Part shown: positions 49,648 to 61,025 of the stretch, in pieces | Position numbering within the stretch: position 1 is the first letter of the stretch | How the letters are laid out: each line of letters starts with the position of its first letter | Assembly (NCBI RefSeq): GCF_019175385.1 | Contig: NC_083339.1 | Location: 80,000,307-80,064,306 of the forward strand | Source: Lycium barbarum | Taxonomy: Eukaryota > Streptophyta > Magnoliopsida > Solanales > Solanaceae | Reading direction: 5' to 3' | Length of the DNA: 64,000 nucleotides | The notes under the pieces: model-generated | Database searches by the model: none | Seen by the model: the letters and a program-made list of their open reading frames with translations, nothing else | What the model was told of the DNA's origin: nothing | Program-made: the position numbers and the translations under genes

Positions 49648-52600
49648 ACACTATCGAGGATAGGTCCCACATGTAGTATGCCGGAGACTATCCCTAGGCC
49701 TAAGTCTCATACCATCCCCACCGCCCTCGCCATCGTCTCTGTCGCCCTTTTTCCTTTTAATAACCGAGCGCTCCAAGTCATGCTCATCTCCTCTTCCCCT
49801 AGCCCTTGCGCCCTTAACTAGAACGTGCTTCTTTTTGGGATCTTGTCCCGCTGGCACGCTCAGAACCTCAGGCTGAGCTGGGTCTGGAAACTGGACCTCT
49901 TCCTCGTCGGGAGTCCCCACCGCAGGCGCCGAAGGATGAACCTGAAAAATATATAAATATTAGTACCATTTCTTATTTATGTTGAATACATTAACGTTAT
50001 TTATTTAATCAAACCTGTGTGCCAACGGGCGCCTGAGAAGGCTCCCGAGATGGGTCTGTAGCCTCCTGAGATGGGTGTGATGGTGAATATGAGCTAGTCT
50101 CCTGGACGAGATGCTGTTCGAAGTCCAAGTAAAGGTTATAAAAATTAAATAAACATTTACCTTATATTGAATAAAATTAGTTTAAGTAAAAAACTTATAT
50201 GCTTCTCGATAGTCTCATGAGAAGACACCTCTGCCTCGGCAGGCTGATGAGAATGCTCCGGAATGGGCAGCTCCTGTGGACCCACTGGTGTCGAATCCTA
50301 AAATATGAAAAAAATGAAATAATAAGTACTTTAAATGATCAAATATGTATATTAAATATTGACCTTATATTGAATAAAACAAATTTTAATAAAAAGGTTA
50401 CCTGTGGCTCGGTAGTCATATGGGAAGACACTGCTGGCTCGGCAGACCCATGAGAAAATGGCTGAGTGGGTGGCTCTGATGGACCCGCTGGCGCCGAATC
50501 CTAAAATATGAAAAAAAATAATAATAAGTACTTTAAATGATCAAATATGTATATTGAATATTGACCTTATATTGAATAAAATTAGTTTTAAGTAAAAAAC
50601 TTACATGCGCCTAGGTAGTCTCATGAGAAGACACTTCTGCCTCGGCAGGCTGAGTGGGTGGCTCTGATGGACCCGCTGGCGCCGAATCCTAAAATATAAA
50701 ATATTACTAAATAATGCATTATATATATATATATATATATTTAAAATAAATAATTTAAATGAACAAATATGTATTTTAAATACTAACCGGGATCAAAAAC
50801 TCATCAAAGTCAAGAATCCGGGCTCCCTCTAAATTCCTCACAGGCCGCTCATCAGCTAATGAAGCGCGTAACGCCGCCCAATCAACGTTATCACGCTCCT
50901 CCATGTATGCATTATGGCTCGGCTGTGATGAAGACCCGGGTATCTTAGCAAGTAAGAGCGCCGGCGTAAACGTAGGTGAGTCTCCAGGTGAGCTGCCACC
51001 GGCCTGGAAGGGCTGCGGATGGACTAGACCGTGAACGCCCTCTGGAATGGGATCGGCCTCATCCGCCTCATTTACCAGTCCTCTACCACCAGGTCCTCCG
51101 GCAGCAGCGCCGTGTCCTCTACGCGCACGGCGTCCTCCGGCAGCACGGCGTCCTCTGCCAGCACGGCCTCCTCCTCTGGGAGCCCCCGGTGCTGCCTGAT
51201 ACTCAGCCTTCGGAACAGGCTCCGCCATGCGCCTAATCTCGCCTGCCTAGCGGATACCATCCTCAGAAATCTTAACCATCTCCGCGGCAAGCCCCGCAAG
51301 CCTAGGGTAAGGCATATACTCTAACCCCAAGATGCGTAAACGTTGTACAACCACCAGCTGCATTTGTGATTAACAGAAACAAAAAAAAAAATTTAAAACG
51401 TAACAATTAATGAAATTAGATAAATCTAAATACGATAAACTTACCAATGCCTCGTGCTGCCCCGCGAGTGCTGAATATCCTACATCCCTAGGGGGACGCA
51501 AAGCTGGGTTGCCAATCAATCGGCGTGTGATCTGATGATACCAGCGCATGTAATGCTCAATGGGAGTCAAATGGCCGACCACCGCTAAAGTGCCCAACCT
51601 GTTCTCCCAACGGTGGAGCTGGACATCCATGAAAGCCAAAAAATTATCATCAATGGCAGCCCGATCGTCCCGCTGGTAGTGTCGGAGCTCATGACGGACA
51701 TTAGGGGGTATACTCTGTGTATGCCCAAACTGTCGTAAGACACGCTCGGGCATGTGATCCTCTACGATGTCCAGGTGTATCAATGGACACCGCGACCTCC
51801 AAACCCCCTGACCTGCCCTACAGAAGGGGGGCAAACCATCTAATATAGCAGCGTACGGCGTCCATATAAATAGCTGCATAACATATAAATACAAATCAGT
51901 GATCACCATGTAGAAAAGACGTTTAATTAAATTATTAATGTAAATTTAAATAGTTTTACCGCATCATCCGTCATGTGATCAAGCTGGTCCCGGAATGGAA
52001 GAATACTGTGGTGCGTATCGACATCCCGGTCAAAACCCGCTGTCCACCTTCTCGCATAAGGCATGTCAATCTCGAGGTGATGTCTAGGTACGGGGTGAAA
52101 AGGCAGCATCCTCTCCCACGCCCATAACTGTAAGCGATATTAGAAAATACAATTTTTTAGTCGCCCTTTCAAGAGGTTTGTTGACATTACAGGAACGCAC
52201 ACTTAAATATTACCTGGAGAAGAGAAACAAATCCACACACATCTCTGACAGCACCAATAGACGCTCGGCACAAGCATCTGTAAAGATACGCCAAAACAGC
52301 ACCGCCCCAGCTGTAGTCTCCCAAGCGGTCCAGATGCTCCAAAAAAACCAAGTAGTGTAAACTGACAAAGGCACCCGATGAATTCGGGAACAAGATGCCC
52401 CCGAATATAATAAGCAGGTACAAACGGGCATGACGATCAACATCGTCCTGCGGGGTGCCATCGCCAACCGGATCCAGACCCTCCAAATAAGTGCAGAGTG
52501 CACTAAGCTGAACCCGACTCTGTCCGGATATCTGGGCCGCGGCATCATGCACGAAGTGGGTGAGCCTAGTCAACTCTGTCACCCACGTCCGACCAGGAGG

Positions 52601-53026
52601 AGGCTCGTACCGAGTTTACAGTGGCTCTCCATCAACCCGCAATCCAAAGAGGACCTCTACATCCTCAAGTGTAATCGTGGTCTCACCAGTGCGAAGATGG
52701 AAGGTATGTGTCTCTGGCCTCCACCGCTCAACCATGGCCGTGATGAGCGCCCAATCATGCTGTACCCGACCAACGGACACACAACGGTAGATGCCGCCCC
52801 GAAACAATATCTCCAACACGCGAGGGTGTGGGGGGTGCTCGCGTAAAAGAGTCCACGCTCTCTACAGCCTACGGGGACGGAGCCTAGTAGATATCCCTAT
52901 AGTACCGGCCCATAATAACTCTGACCTATGATTGTCTTGCAAAGACAATACTGATCTATCAGCGGGCCCCGGGTGAACAGCGGGCCCCGGGTGATCATCG
53001 GCCCCAGGGGGAACATTCGGATCCAT
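49648..53026 (-). pseudogene. Plant mobile domain (PMD, MAIN-like) gene, nine exons, with premature stops
   Basis: Minus strand, ATG 53026 (MDPNVPPGADDHPGPA). Exons read by eye: 53026-52214, 52127-51960, 51873-51445, 51357-50788, about 50691-50609, 50501-50403, 50297-50198, 50128-50017 and 49942-49648. Exons 1-3 form the PMD fold (WRPETHTFHLRTGETTITLE, DVEVLFGLRVDG, YLEGLDPVGDG, RARLYLL-like ARLYLLIIFGG, VFLEHLDRLGDYSWGGAVL, RRWTAGFDRD). These match PF10536 proteins such as MAIN and the so-called PP7 long-form homologues, which act in silencing and genome stability. Exons 5-8 are repeated Pro/Glu-rich modules and exon 9 is basic (MRLRPRDSLRHTTCGTYPR). In-frame stops near 52867, 52618, 51248 and 50606 indicate decay. 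Known PMD genes exist both as host genes and inside transposons. Confidence 0.82.
50190..50700 (-). repeat. Tandemly duplicated exon-intron modules, about 200 bp x 3
   Basis: Three exons encoding DSAPAGPSEPPTQP..., each with the same following intron (TTGACCTTATATTGAATAAA on the plus strand), lie head to tail. The upper two share near-identical exon starts. The PMD gene tail has thus grown by exon duplication. Confidence 0.8.
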
Positions 53027-53370
53027 AAAAGAGTCTGGTCTGTACAAACTAAATTAGTCATTATTCTTGAAATGAAAGATAAATTATATTAACTAATCGA
53101 AATTTAGCAGTAATATTTGTTTGGAACTCTATTTTGAATATGTGATATATTTTTAGTTGACCAAATAACCAACACAACTACAATAAAATAAAACTAAGAG
53201 TTCATATTCGTCGACCACATTTTTTCCTATAAACTTTACATTTTTATCGTTATCTTATGTATTTATGAAAAGAAGAACTTTAACTATTATTTTTAAGATA
53301 ATTTTTTTTATTTAACATATATATTCATGCTTCTAAAATTGTATAGATTAACATTTCATAATCGTTTACA

Positions 53371-53573
53371 ACTAGTTTGGATGGTTGTTACCTATTGTAT
53401 TATATTATGTTGTTAGTATAAATAAAATGTTTGCTTTGATTGTTACTTTAATTTTATTGTTATGTAACAACGAGAGGTTCTATTTTATGTAACCACTGAT
53501 TTGGTCCTATATAATACAACATAATACGATAAATGTCAAAACAATACATAACAATCATCCAAACAAAATGTTA
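53371..53573. mobile_element. Small MITE nested in the PMD element
   Basis: TTTGGATGGTTGTTACCTAT at the left is matched by the inverted right end (reverse complement TTTGGATGATTGTTATGTAT). The interior is AT-rich with TATTATATTATGTTGT on both arms. TSD not resolved. Confidence 0.55.
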
Positions 53574-53584
53574 ACAATATAATA

Positions 53585-53755
53585 ATTCATTAACAATTCA
53601 TAAATAATTAACCAAATTCAACTCATAAACATATAACAAATTAACAATGTTAACAATTCATAAATAATTAACCAAATTAACAACTCATAAACATATAACG
53701 AATTAACAATGCATAAACATTTAACAATTAACAATTCATAAACATTTAACAAATA
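53585..53755. repeat. Tandem repeat, about 65 bp x 2-3, AT-rich
   Basis: Repeated AACAATTCATAAATAATTAA, CCAAATT and AACTCATAAACATATAAC. Confidence 0.8.
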
Positions 53756-54221
53756 ATGAATTAAACCAAAAAAAAAAAAAAACGGAACAGTGGCCTAAGC
53801 CACTGCCCCCAGCCGATCAAACCCAAAAAAAAAAAGGAAATTTGATTTTTTTTTAATTAATGACGATTAAATGTTAAACATGCATGCAATATAATGTATA
53901 TAACAAAATAATAACAAAAGTTCATAGTAGAAAACCTTTATCGAAGATTTTTTGTAGATATTTAAATCGAGTTGTACGGCGCTTTTTCTCAAAATTCAAA
54001 CTTAGAATCTTCCTTCTTGACTTGAATATACCGAGAATCTAAACTTTCCGGATGAAATTTACTAGAAAACGACGTTTTTAATGCGTGGGGACCACTGAAT
54101 CCTGCCCTCCAATGGCGTTTTTGAAAATTTTTTGCCACTGGAGGGGGCAGTGGTGGAACCCGATCGGGTTATAGTGGAAGACTATAACGCATGATTTTAC
54201 TGCGTTATAGGAGAGAGGCAA

Positions 54222-54430
54222 AGTCCTATAACGCAGTAAAATCATGCGTTATACGCTGCATCGTATTCCGTATAGCGCATTATTTTACTGCGTTATAGGA
54301 CTTAACGGGTCCGTCTCGGTTAGTGCTATAGCGCAGTAAAATACTGCGCTATAGGTACTTTAGTGACTTTTTTTTTGGGGGCATTTTGGTTCAAAATATT
54401 TTTTTTTTGAGCCATTTTGGTTCCGGACTC
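54222..54430 (-). repeat. Right TIR with three hairpins
   Basis: Inverted copy of 49013-49223. Hairpins at about 54225-54254, 54275-54304 and 54326-54354 (CTATAGCGCAGTAAAATACT with GCGCTATAG). Confidence 0.9.
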
Positions 54431-54439
54431 TCCACTTCG

Positions 54440-55011
54440 TGGGATATTTTAAGAGATCACTAGTTTCTATTCAATTGTTCTGTTCGCTGTTGTTGTTCCT
54501 TCTCTTCTGCCTTATCTTTTCTATTAGGATTTAGTTGAAACAAATTGTACTACTCTTAAGTCCAAAAGACTTCACCGAGACAAACCCTGCCCCACCTATT
54601 CGTTTAAATCCAACCCCAACTCCATTGTAACCACCAAAATCCACCTATCTTCCATTTCTTTAGCTTGGTGCTAAATTTTAGAAATGGGAGTTAATGGCTC
54701 ACCTATCACCCATTTTCTTATTGCATATTAATAGAGCCAGAAGTTAGGGATGAGAGCCTTAACTCATGCAGCACTAGCGTATGTGTTAAAAAACCAACAA
54801 AATATTGAATCCTGGAAGGTGGGGTTTCTCCAAAGTTTCATTTTGAAAGTGTTAATGTTATCTTTTCCCAGAAAAGTTATTTTCTTGTTTTGGGGTTGTT
54901 GAGATGACGAGACATTGAATCTTGGAAGTTGAAATCCTTCAAAGTTATTTTGAAGGTGTTAATGCTATCTTTTTACTGGGAAAGTTATTTTCTTGATTCT
55001 GTGTTGTTGAA
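54440..55011 (+). other. Upstream region of a host gene fragment, with 110-bp tandem duplication
   Basis: Two copies of a 110-bp block (54803-54912 and 54913-55021) share ATTGAATC.TGGAAG, GTTAATG.TATCTTTT and AAAGTTATTTTCTTG. The second copy ends at the ATG used below (GAAATGGCG); the first has GAGATGACG at the same place. Probably 5' leader sequence. Confidence 0.55.
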
Positions 55012-55326
55012 ATGGCGATAATAGATATGTCTCATGTGGACTTAGAGGCCGGTGCCGACAATGGTGGCAGCAGTCTCCGGTGCTCCAGCAGTTGTAGCAG
55101 TGAAGAGGTTAGTGTCTCTTTCTCTGATGCAGATGAGGGTTCTTGTTATTCTCAGTTTTATTCCAGAGCTGAGCCGAGGGTCTATCGAAAACAGCCTATC
55201 TACCTTCTCAAAGGTGGGGTAAGGTCTGCGTACACACTACTCTCCCCTGACCCCACTTGTGGGATTACATTGGGTTTGTTGTTTTAATTGTATTCCACAG
55301 CTGATGGGTCAAATAATGATGATTAA
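55012..55326 (+). pseudogene. 5' fragment of a host gene, possibly a RING-CH (RINGv) protein
   Basis: ATG 55012 reads MAIIDMSHVDLEAGADNGGS, then SSEEVSVSFSDADEGSCYSQ and FYS, before a SINE interrupts it. The frame resumes after the SINE with YSTADGSNNDD and is cut by a copia LTR at 55327. The Ser/acidic start with SFSDA-DGSCYSQFYSTA-GS resembles the N-termini of a plant RING-CH zinc-finger family as I remember them. The CRICH zinc-finger part is not in the window, so the assignment is tentative. No stop lies in the 50-odd codons before the SINE. Confidence 0.4.
55173..55290 (+). mobile_element. SINE, TS-type, 5'-truncated, inserted in host exon
   Basis: GGGTCTATCGAAAACAGCCT, GGTAAGGTCTGCGTACAC, GACCCCACTTGTGGGATTAC and a GTTTGTTGTTTT tail form the 3' part of the TS-type SINE. 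It is flanked by TATTCCAGAGCTGA (55159-55172) and TATTCCACAGCTGA (55291-55304), a 14-bp TSD with one mismatch. Opposite orientation to the copy at 33195. Confidence 0.85.
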
Positions 55327-55624
55327 TGTTGAAGTATAGAAATTAGCCTTAAGGGCAGTTTAGCCTTTTCAGCTTATTTCCAATTAGTTGTTAAGTAACT
55401 AACTTGGTTGTTAGTTAGTTGTAGACTTGTAGATTAGTTGAAGCTAAGTAGGATTAGTTGATTATTATAGTCAGTGTATAAATACTCAATTACTCCTCAT
55501 TTGTAGATCAGATCATTATATTGAATAACACAAATTCTCTCTCCATCTTCATCTCTTCCATTTGTGCATTTTCCTCATCTCATACTTGAGTTAGAATTCA
55601 TGTGTATCTTGATTTCAATTAACA
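55327..55624 (+). repeat. 5' LTR of the copia element, 298 bp
   Basis: Starts TGTTGAAGTATAG and ends TTTCAATTAACA. A TATA-like GTATAAATAC lies near 55478. Short length is normal for copia. Confidence 0.85.
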
Positions 55625-55627
55625 ACA

Positions 55628-55640
55628 TGGTATCAGAGTA
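55628..55640 (+). other. Primer binding site, tRNA-iMet type
   Basis: TGGTATCAGAGTA, matching the standard TGGTATCAGAGC in its first 11 bases. Confidence 0.88.
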
Positions 55641-55740
55641 CACCAATCTGGTGTCGATCTACTGTTAAAATTCCGCAAAATAGTTTAATTTCAAAGTTTT
55701 GGGCGAGAATAGTTCAAGCGATTCATAAACCAAATCAAGA

Positions 55741-58004
55741 ATGGGAATTAGTGAAGAACAGGCTGCTCAAATATTAAATGGATTAAATCGTGAAGGAAAT
55801 CTGAACAATAACCAGAATCCATCGAAACCATCAAAAAACAACAATAATCAGACCAATCAGAATAAAACAACGGGTACTGGTATGGATCATAATCATCCTT
55901 TATACTTGCATGCCACAGATGTGAGTGGAATTTCTATAATTTCATTTCAATTAACTGGTTGTGAGAATTACACTTATTGGTATAAATCTATGATATTAGC
56001 TCTTTTTGGAAGGAACAAATTAAGTTTAGTGGATGGATTTAGCCCTAAGGAGAAATTCCTGAAAAAATAGAATATCAATGGGTGTGTGTAAATGCTATAG
56101 TCTTGGCCTGGTTAATGAACTTTATTTCTAAAAGTCTTCTTGGAGGTGTAGTGTTTGCAACAAATGCACTGAGTGTGTGGGAAGACTTAAAAGAAAGGTT
56201 TAATAGGGTTGATGGTTCAAGAACTTATAGTTTACACAAAGAAATTGCCACACTATGTCAAGGTACTGCATTTGTAGCTACCTATTATTCAAGAATGAAG
56301 GATCTTTGGGAAGAGTTTGAGGCTATGATTCCTGCTCCTATGTGTAATTGTGAAAAATCCAAAGAGTGAAATGTTTACGAAGGCAGAAATTATACTAGTT
56401 TTTAATGGGCTTGAATGACACATATCAACAGGCTAAAAGTCAAATACTTATGATGAACCCCCTTCCTTCTGTTAATCAGGCTTTTGCTATGGTTATGGGA
56501 GATGAAAGTCAGAAATCTGATGTAAATGTGAGTCTTGGTACCAGTTCTACTGCTTCAATAGATAATTTTGAGTCTATTGCAATGTACACTAAAGGAGGTG
56601 GAAATCAGAAGTACAAGAAGAATTATAATTTAGTGTGTGAAGTATGCAAGATTAAGGGTTATAACAAAGAAAGTTGCTGGAAAGTTATAGGCTATCCTCC
56701 TGAGTATAAGTTCAAAAAGAGAGGAGGAGGAACTAGCAGTGCTTACAATGTGTTTTCAGAAAATGGGAGTGAATCTGGTTCACAGGTACAGTTTAGGCAA
56801 CCAAAAATGCGACCTCAGGTCTTGGGAAGTCAAACTAACAATGGAACTATGAAGTCTATGGATGATCCAATGATGGCAAGAAGCTCAGGACAAGGAAACA
56901 ATGCAGGGGTACAGGGTGGTGCTATACAAATAGGAAACACATTCTCAAATGATCAATATGAACAGATACTGAATTTGCTGAACAACTCCAACTCACACAA
57001 CAATATCAACAATGACAATTCTACTGCTAACATAGTTGGTATGACTGTTAATTCTTCTCCTGATCATGAACATAAGCAGAATAATGATTTTAGTGTAGCA
57101 TTGTTGAATACTAATAATAACCATAAGAGTACTATACTATTAATATCTGATAAAGGAAAATATTGGATCATAGATACAGGTGCAACAAACCATATGGTGT
57201 CAGACATTACGATGCTTTATAACTCATCTGTGATTGAAACCAGTAATTCAAAAAAGATCTATCTTCCTAATGGTGATGTCTCATATGAAACTCACATAAG
57301 AACTAGATAACTATAGGAAACACAGTTACTAATGCATTTCATGTTCCTCAATTTAAGTATAATCTGCTATTTGTGTCAAAACTAACCAAGGAACTAGGTT
57401 GGTCTGCTTCCTTCTTTCCTGACTTTTGTGTGTTCCAGGAGCTCTTCAGTGGGAAGGTGAAAGCAATTGGTAAGGAAGACAATGGATTATACTTGCTACT
57501 AAGTCAAGATCTAGGAAAAGGAAATAATCAAACTCTCAATCTAGCTGCTAAAACTGGTGCTGCAGATATCAATATTGGCCTATGGCACAAAAGACTAGGT
57601 CATAGCTCTTCAATAGTGTTAAAAAGGATATTTCCTGCGAGCATACAAACTATTACAAGTGAACTGTAGTATATGCCCATGTGCAAAACAAACTAGGAAT
57701 TCTTTTCCTGCAAGTAGTATCAAAACTGTATCTGCTTTTGAATTGATTCATGTAGACTTGTGGGGGCCTTATAAAACTACTACTTTTGATGGGAATAAAG
57801 TATTTTTGACTATTGTTAATGATTACTCTAGAATGACTTGGATCACTTTGTTAAAACATAAATATGATGTATGTGTGTCACTGCAGAATTTTTTGGTCTT
57901 TGTTAAAACATAGTTTGGCAAAACTGTGAGAACTGATAATGGCACAGAGTTTGTAAACTTTGTATGTGATCAATTGTTTAAGAATCTTGGTATTTTACAC
58001 CAAA
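55741..58004 (+). pseudogene. Copia gag, protease and integrase N-part (broken)
   Basis: ATG 55741 (MGISEEQAAQILNGL) opens gag. The N-terminal gag domain reads YLHATDVSGISIISFQLTGC, then ENYTYWYKSM. A frameshift near 56070 leads to the second gag part (VWEDLKERFNRVDGSRTYSL) and another near 56400. The zinc knuckle CEVCKIKGYNKESC has Tyr where the metal-binding His belongs. Protease has YWIIDTGATNHMVSD. Integrase starts with LWHKRLGHSSS, then HVDLWGPYKTTTFDG. A TAG at 57911 stands for Gln just before the second catalytic Asp (RTDNGTEF). Cut at 58004 by a solo LTR. Unable to encode an active protein. Confidence 0.85.
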
Positions 58005-58009
58005 GAACA

Positions 58010-60428
58010 TGTTACACCTCGGAAAATTTTCCGTGAGCATACAATGAATAGACTAACGAAGAGTATGAGTGTACGATGTTCTACTAAGAAGGGAATGACT
58101 ACCCATGAGTTTTGAAAACGCGAAGGTTTCAGATTTGCATTTCGGCCCAGTGGTCGTAAAACAGAATACGACCCGTAAAGTGATTTACGGACCGTAAAGT
58201 GCCATCGTCTTCCAACTATCAAAACTTCAACTTTTTGGAAAATGTTGAAATGGTAAAATACGACTCAGAATACGGACCGTTTATTGAAATACGGCCCGTA
58301 AACTATGACCGTAAACCACCATGACTTACAGCAAACCTTTATGTTTCTGATATACTTAAATACGGTCATGAAAGACGGACCGTAAACCAGAATACGGCCC
58401 GTAAACTGGGTTTACGGCCACTGTACACCCCGACTACTGTTCACAAAAATCAGATTTTTAAGTTAAGAATAAGGGACCCCAAGCTCATTTTATTTCATTT
58501 CTCATCTTCACAATTCAAGAACTCTCTAGAATACTCCAAAACACCTCATCCACAAGAATTTATGAGAATCAAAGGAAAATCAAGATCAACAATACCAAAT
58601 TCATGAAATCAAGAGTGTGAAGCCTATCAAAGTTCATCTACACCAAGAAATATCAAAGGAAGTGAAATAGGGTTTTTGGCATAAAAGAGTGTTGTTGCTC
58701 AAGGCTTGTTCCAACACTACCCAAGGTAAGTTTGATGACCCTCTCATAATGATTGAAGCATTAATACATTGAAACACATGAATTATAGAAGAGTGTAGTA
58801 AATGGGTCATAAAATGTGAATAGTGCCATAGTTGAATGATAGTTGGATTGCATTATGAATGTTGATGAGTTGGGAGTATAAATATTCTATAAATGACGTG
58901 TAGACCATGAAGTAGGTGTGATGTATGGGAAAATGTGATGATGAGCTAAAGCCCATAAATGTGGAGAAATTGGAGAAAAATGGTGGAATGTGGTAAATGT
59001 AGATAAATGATGATTGTTGAATACAATATTGTGAACGTTGTTGTGAGCGTTTGGGAGTTAATATAGAATATGGGAAAAGTAGTATAAACAAAGGAAGTGC
59101 CGCCCAATTTTCCCTAGAAATAGTAGCGCGTTCTTATAGTCGATTAACTAACGTAAGTGTGAATTCTCTTTTGAAGGTAGAAACATGATATCGAAGGAGA
59201 ACAAGCGAACGATAGCTTAGTTAAATGTCAAAGGTATGTGAGGCTAGTCCCTTCCTTCTAATGGCATGAATCTCATAGTATAATTTTTCCTCCTCTTCAT
59301 GGGTTCCTATATTCCGGAAAGCTAAAAGCCTACATCTATGATTGGTAACATAAGATAAGAAATATGATATGATGATATTTATTGCTCACACTCACCTTAT
59401 ATGTTAGTTCCTTCAAGGTGAGGAAGGATGTCAATACTTGCTCCATAATGGAATCGGGGGACCACGACCTTACGTCACCCTGATAAAGTAAAGATGTTCA
59501 TAAGCCTTATGCATGTATTATGATAAGTATGTTACGACGAGCATATTATGATGAGCATGTATAATGATGATTTAACACCGCGCCTAGTTGGCCGGGCAGT
59601 CACCGCTAAGGCGGGCAGCTATACGATACACAATGGCCAAATGGCATGGGCAGACACCACTACTGGGCGGCATGAGATGATACCCTGGACGCGGAAGGCC
59701 TGGACGCGGAAGGCCTGGACGCAGGCTAATGCTATGATTATCACACCGATCCGATATGGACGGGCAGCTTATACATTATTACACCGTGCTTATATGGGCG
59801 GGCAGCTTATATACATATTTATGCACGCATATCCTGATGATGACTATGAGTAAGCCAGTATGCATTATTTCTTTTACACTTGTCAGCCAGATACAGTCAT
59901 TCCATATTGATGCTTCTTGTACGTCGTTGCCCTATTTCCTTGTTTATGCCTCTCATACTCAATACAATATTCGTACTGACGTCTGTTTTCTTTGGACGCT
60001 GTGATCATGCCCACAGGTAGACAGGGAGGAGAGCTCGACCCAGACCCGCAGTAGCTGTCAGATGATTGAAAGCACTCATTTGTTCGGAGGTGCTTATGAC
60101 GATTCTTTTGTGTACATTTGTGTATATGTATTTTTGGGCATGACGGGGTCTTGTCCCGTCCTTATGTTTAGTACTCTAGTAGAGGCTCGTAGATGCGTAG
60201 AGTGGGTTGGATGGTCTCACTAAATGCTATTATATGTACATATTATTTTGATGGCCGAGAGGCATGTGTATATAAAGGTATTTACGTTTCTATATAAAAT
60301 ATGATTTTCCTCCAATTTGAGTATAAATTTGATAAAAGAGCATTAAATGAGTAAGACAAGTTGTAGAACGGGCGGTGCTCGGTGGCTAGCCCCGGGTACC
60401 CGTCGCGGCCCCTAGCTGGGTCGTGACA
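58010..60428 (+). mobile_element. Solo LTR, Ty3/gypsy type, 2419 bp, TSD GAACA
   Basis: TGTTACACCTCGG to GGGTCGTGACA, flanked by GAACA (58005-58009, 60429-60433). Palindrome cassette 58150-58430, including TTTACGG-A-CCGTAAA (58184-58198). CTTACGTCAC-type motif near 59469 and GTACTGACGTC near 59972, with a repeat array of GGGCAG...CACC units between them (59580-59830). Confidence 0.93.
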
Positions 60429-60433
60429 GAACA

Positions 60434-61025
60434 TGTCCATATACCCCTCAGCAAAATGGTGTTGCTGAGAGGAAACATGGACACATTCTAGAAGTGACTA
60501 GGGCTATTAGATATCAAGGAACAATTCCTATAAGGTACTGGGGACATTGTGTTATTGTAGTTGTGTATCTAATTAATAGAATGCCATGTTCTGTCATTAA
60601 TAACCAATCTCCATTTGAAAGATTATATCACAGAAAACCATCTCTTGGTCACTTAAGAATCTTAGGTAGTCTGTGTTATGCTAAGATTCTTCAAGAACAT
60701 GACAAAATGATGTCTAGAACCAGACCTGCTATCCCTATGGGATACTCTGAGGTACATATTATGTGATCTCACTAACAACTATTTTTTCGTAAGCAGAGAT
60801 GTTACATTTAAAGAAACAACTTTTCCAATTGACAAAGGTTCTACTCCAAAACCATTATTTGTGGACAATTCTCATGATACTGGCATCTTATTTGAGGAGG
60901 AGTATCAGTCCTTACCTCAGCAAAAAATACCAGGTCACATGAGTGACACAACACCAATACAAACTCAGGATATGAATCAACCTATTCAAGAACACTTTGA
61001 TCATGAGCCTGTTGCTGATCAGATG
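60434..61025 (+). pseudogene. Copia integrase C-part (broken)
   Basis: After the solo LTR the frame continues with the NGVAERKHGHIL block, carrying the third catalytic residue (Glu), then INRMPCSVINNQSPFERLYH and GSLCYAKI. Numerous stops follow from 60764. Cut at 61025 by the next solo LTR. Confidence 0.8.

Larger units (their letters stand above)
53027..54221. other. 5' non-coding region of the PMD-carrying element
   Basis: AT-rich with no transposase ORF. It contains a probable MITE at 53371-53573 and a tandem repeat at 53585-53755. A hairpin CTATAACGCATGATTTTACT with GCGTTATAG at 54182-54210 lies just inside the right TIR. This side must hold the PMD gene promoter, but no single TATA box can be chosen. 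Confidence 0.5.
49013..54430. mobile_element. Mutator-like TIR element carrying a PMD gene, 5418 bp, 9-bp TSD
   Basis: The left end GGGTCCGGAACCAAAATGGC and the right end (reverse complement GAGTCCGGAACCAAAATGGC) begin TIRs of about 210 bp. TCCACTTCG is duplicated exactly at 49004-49012 and 54431-54439. Long TIRs plus a 9-bp TSD are the Mutator signature. The only gene seen is a nine-exon plant mobile domain gene on the minus strand; no MURA-type transposase is present. It is therefore a non-autonomous element that carries, or once depended on, a PMD gene. Confidence 0.88.

Noticed and set aside
51031..51324. Long plus-strand frames in the GC-rich part of the PMD gene
   Set aside because: They are shadows of the minus-strand exon; low complexity Ser/Arg runs with no domain.
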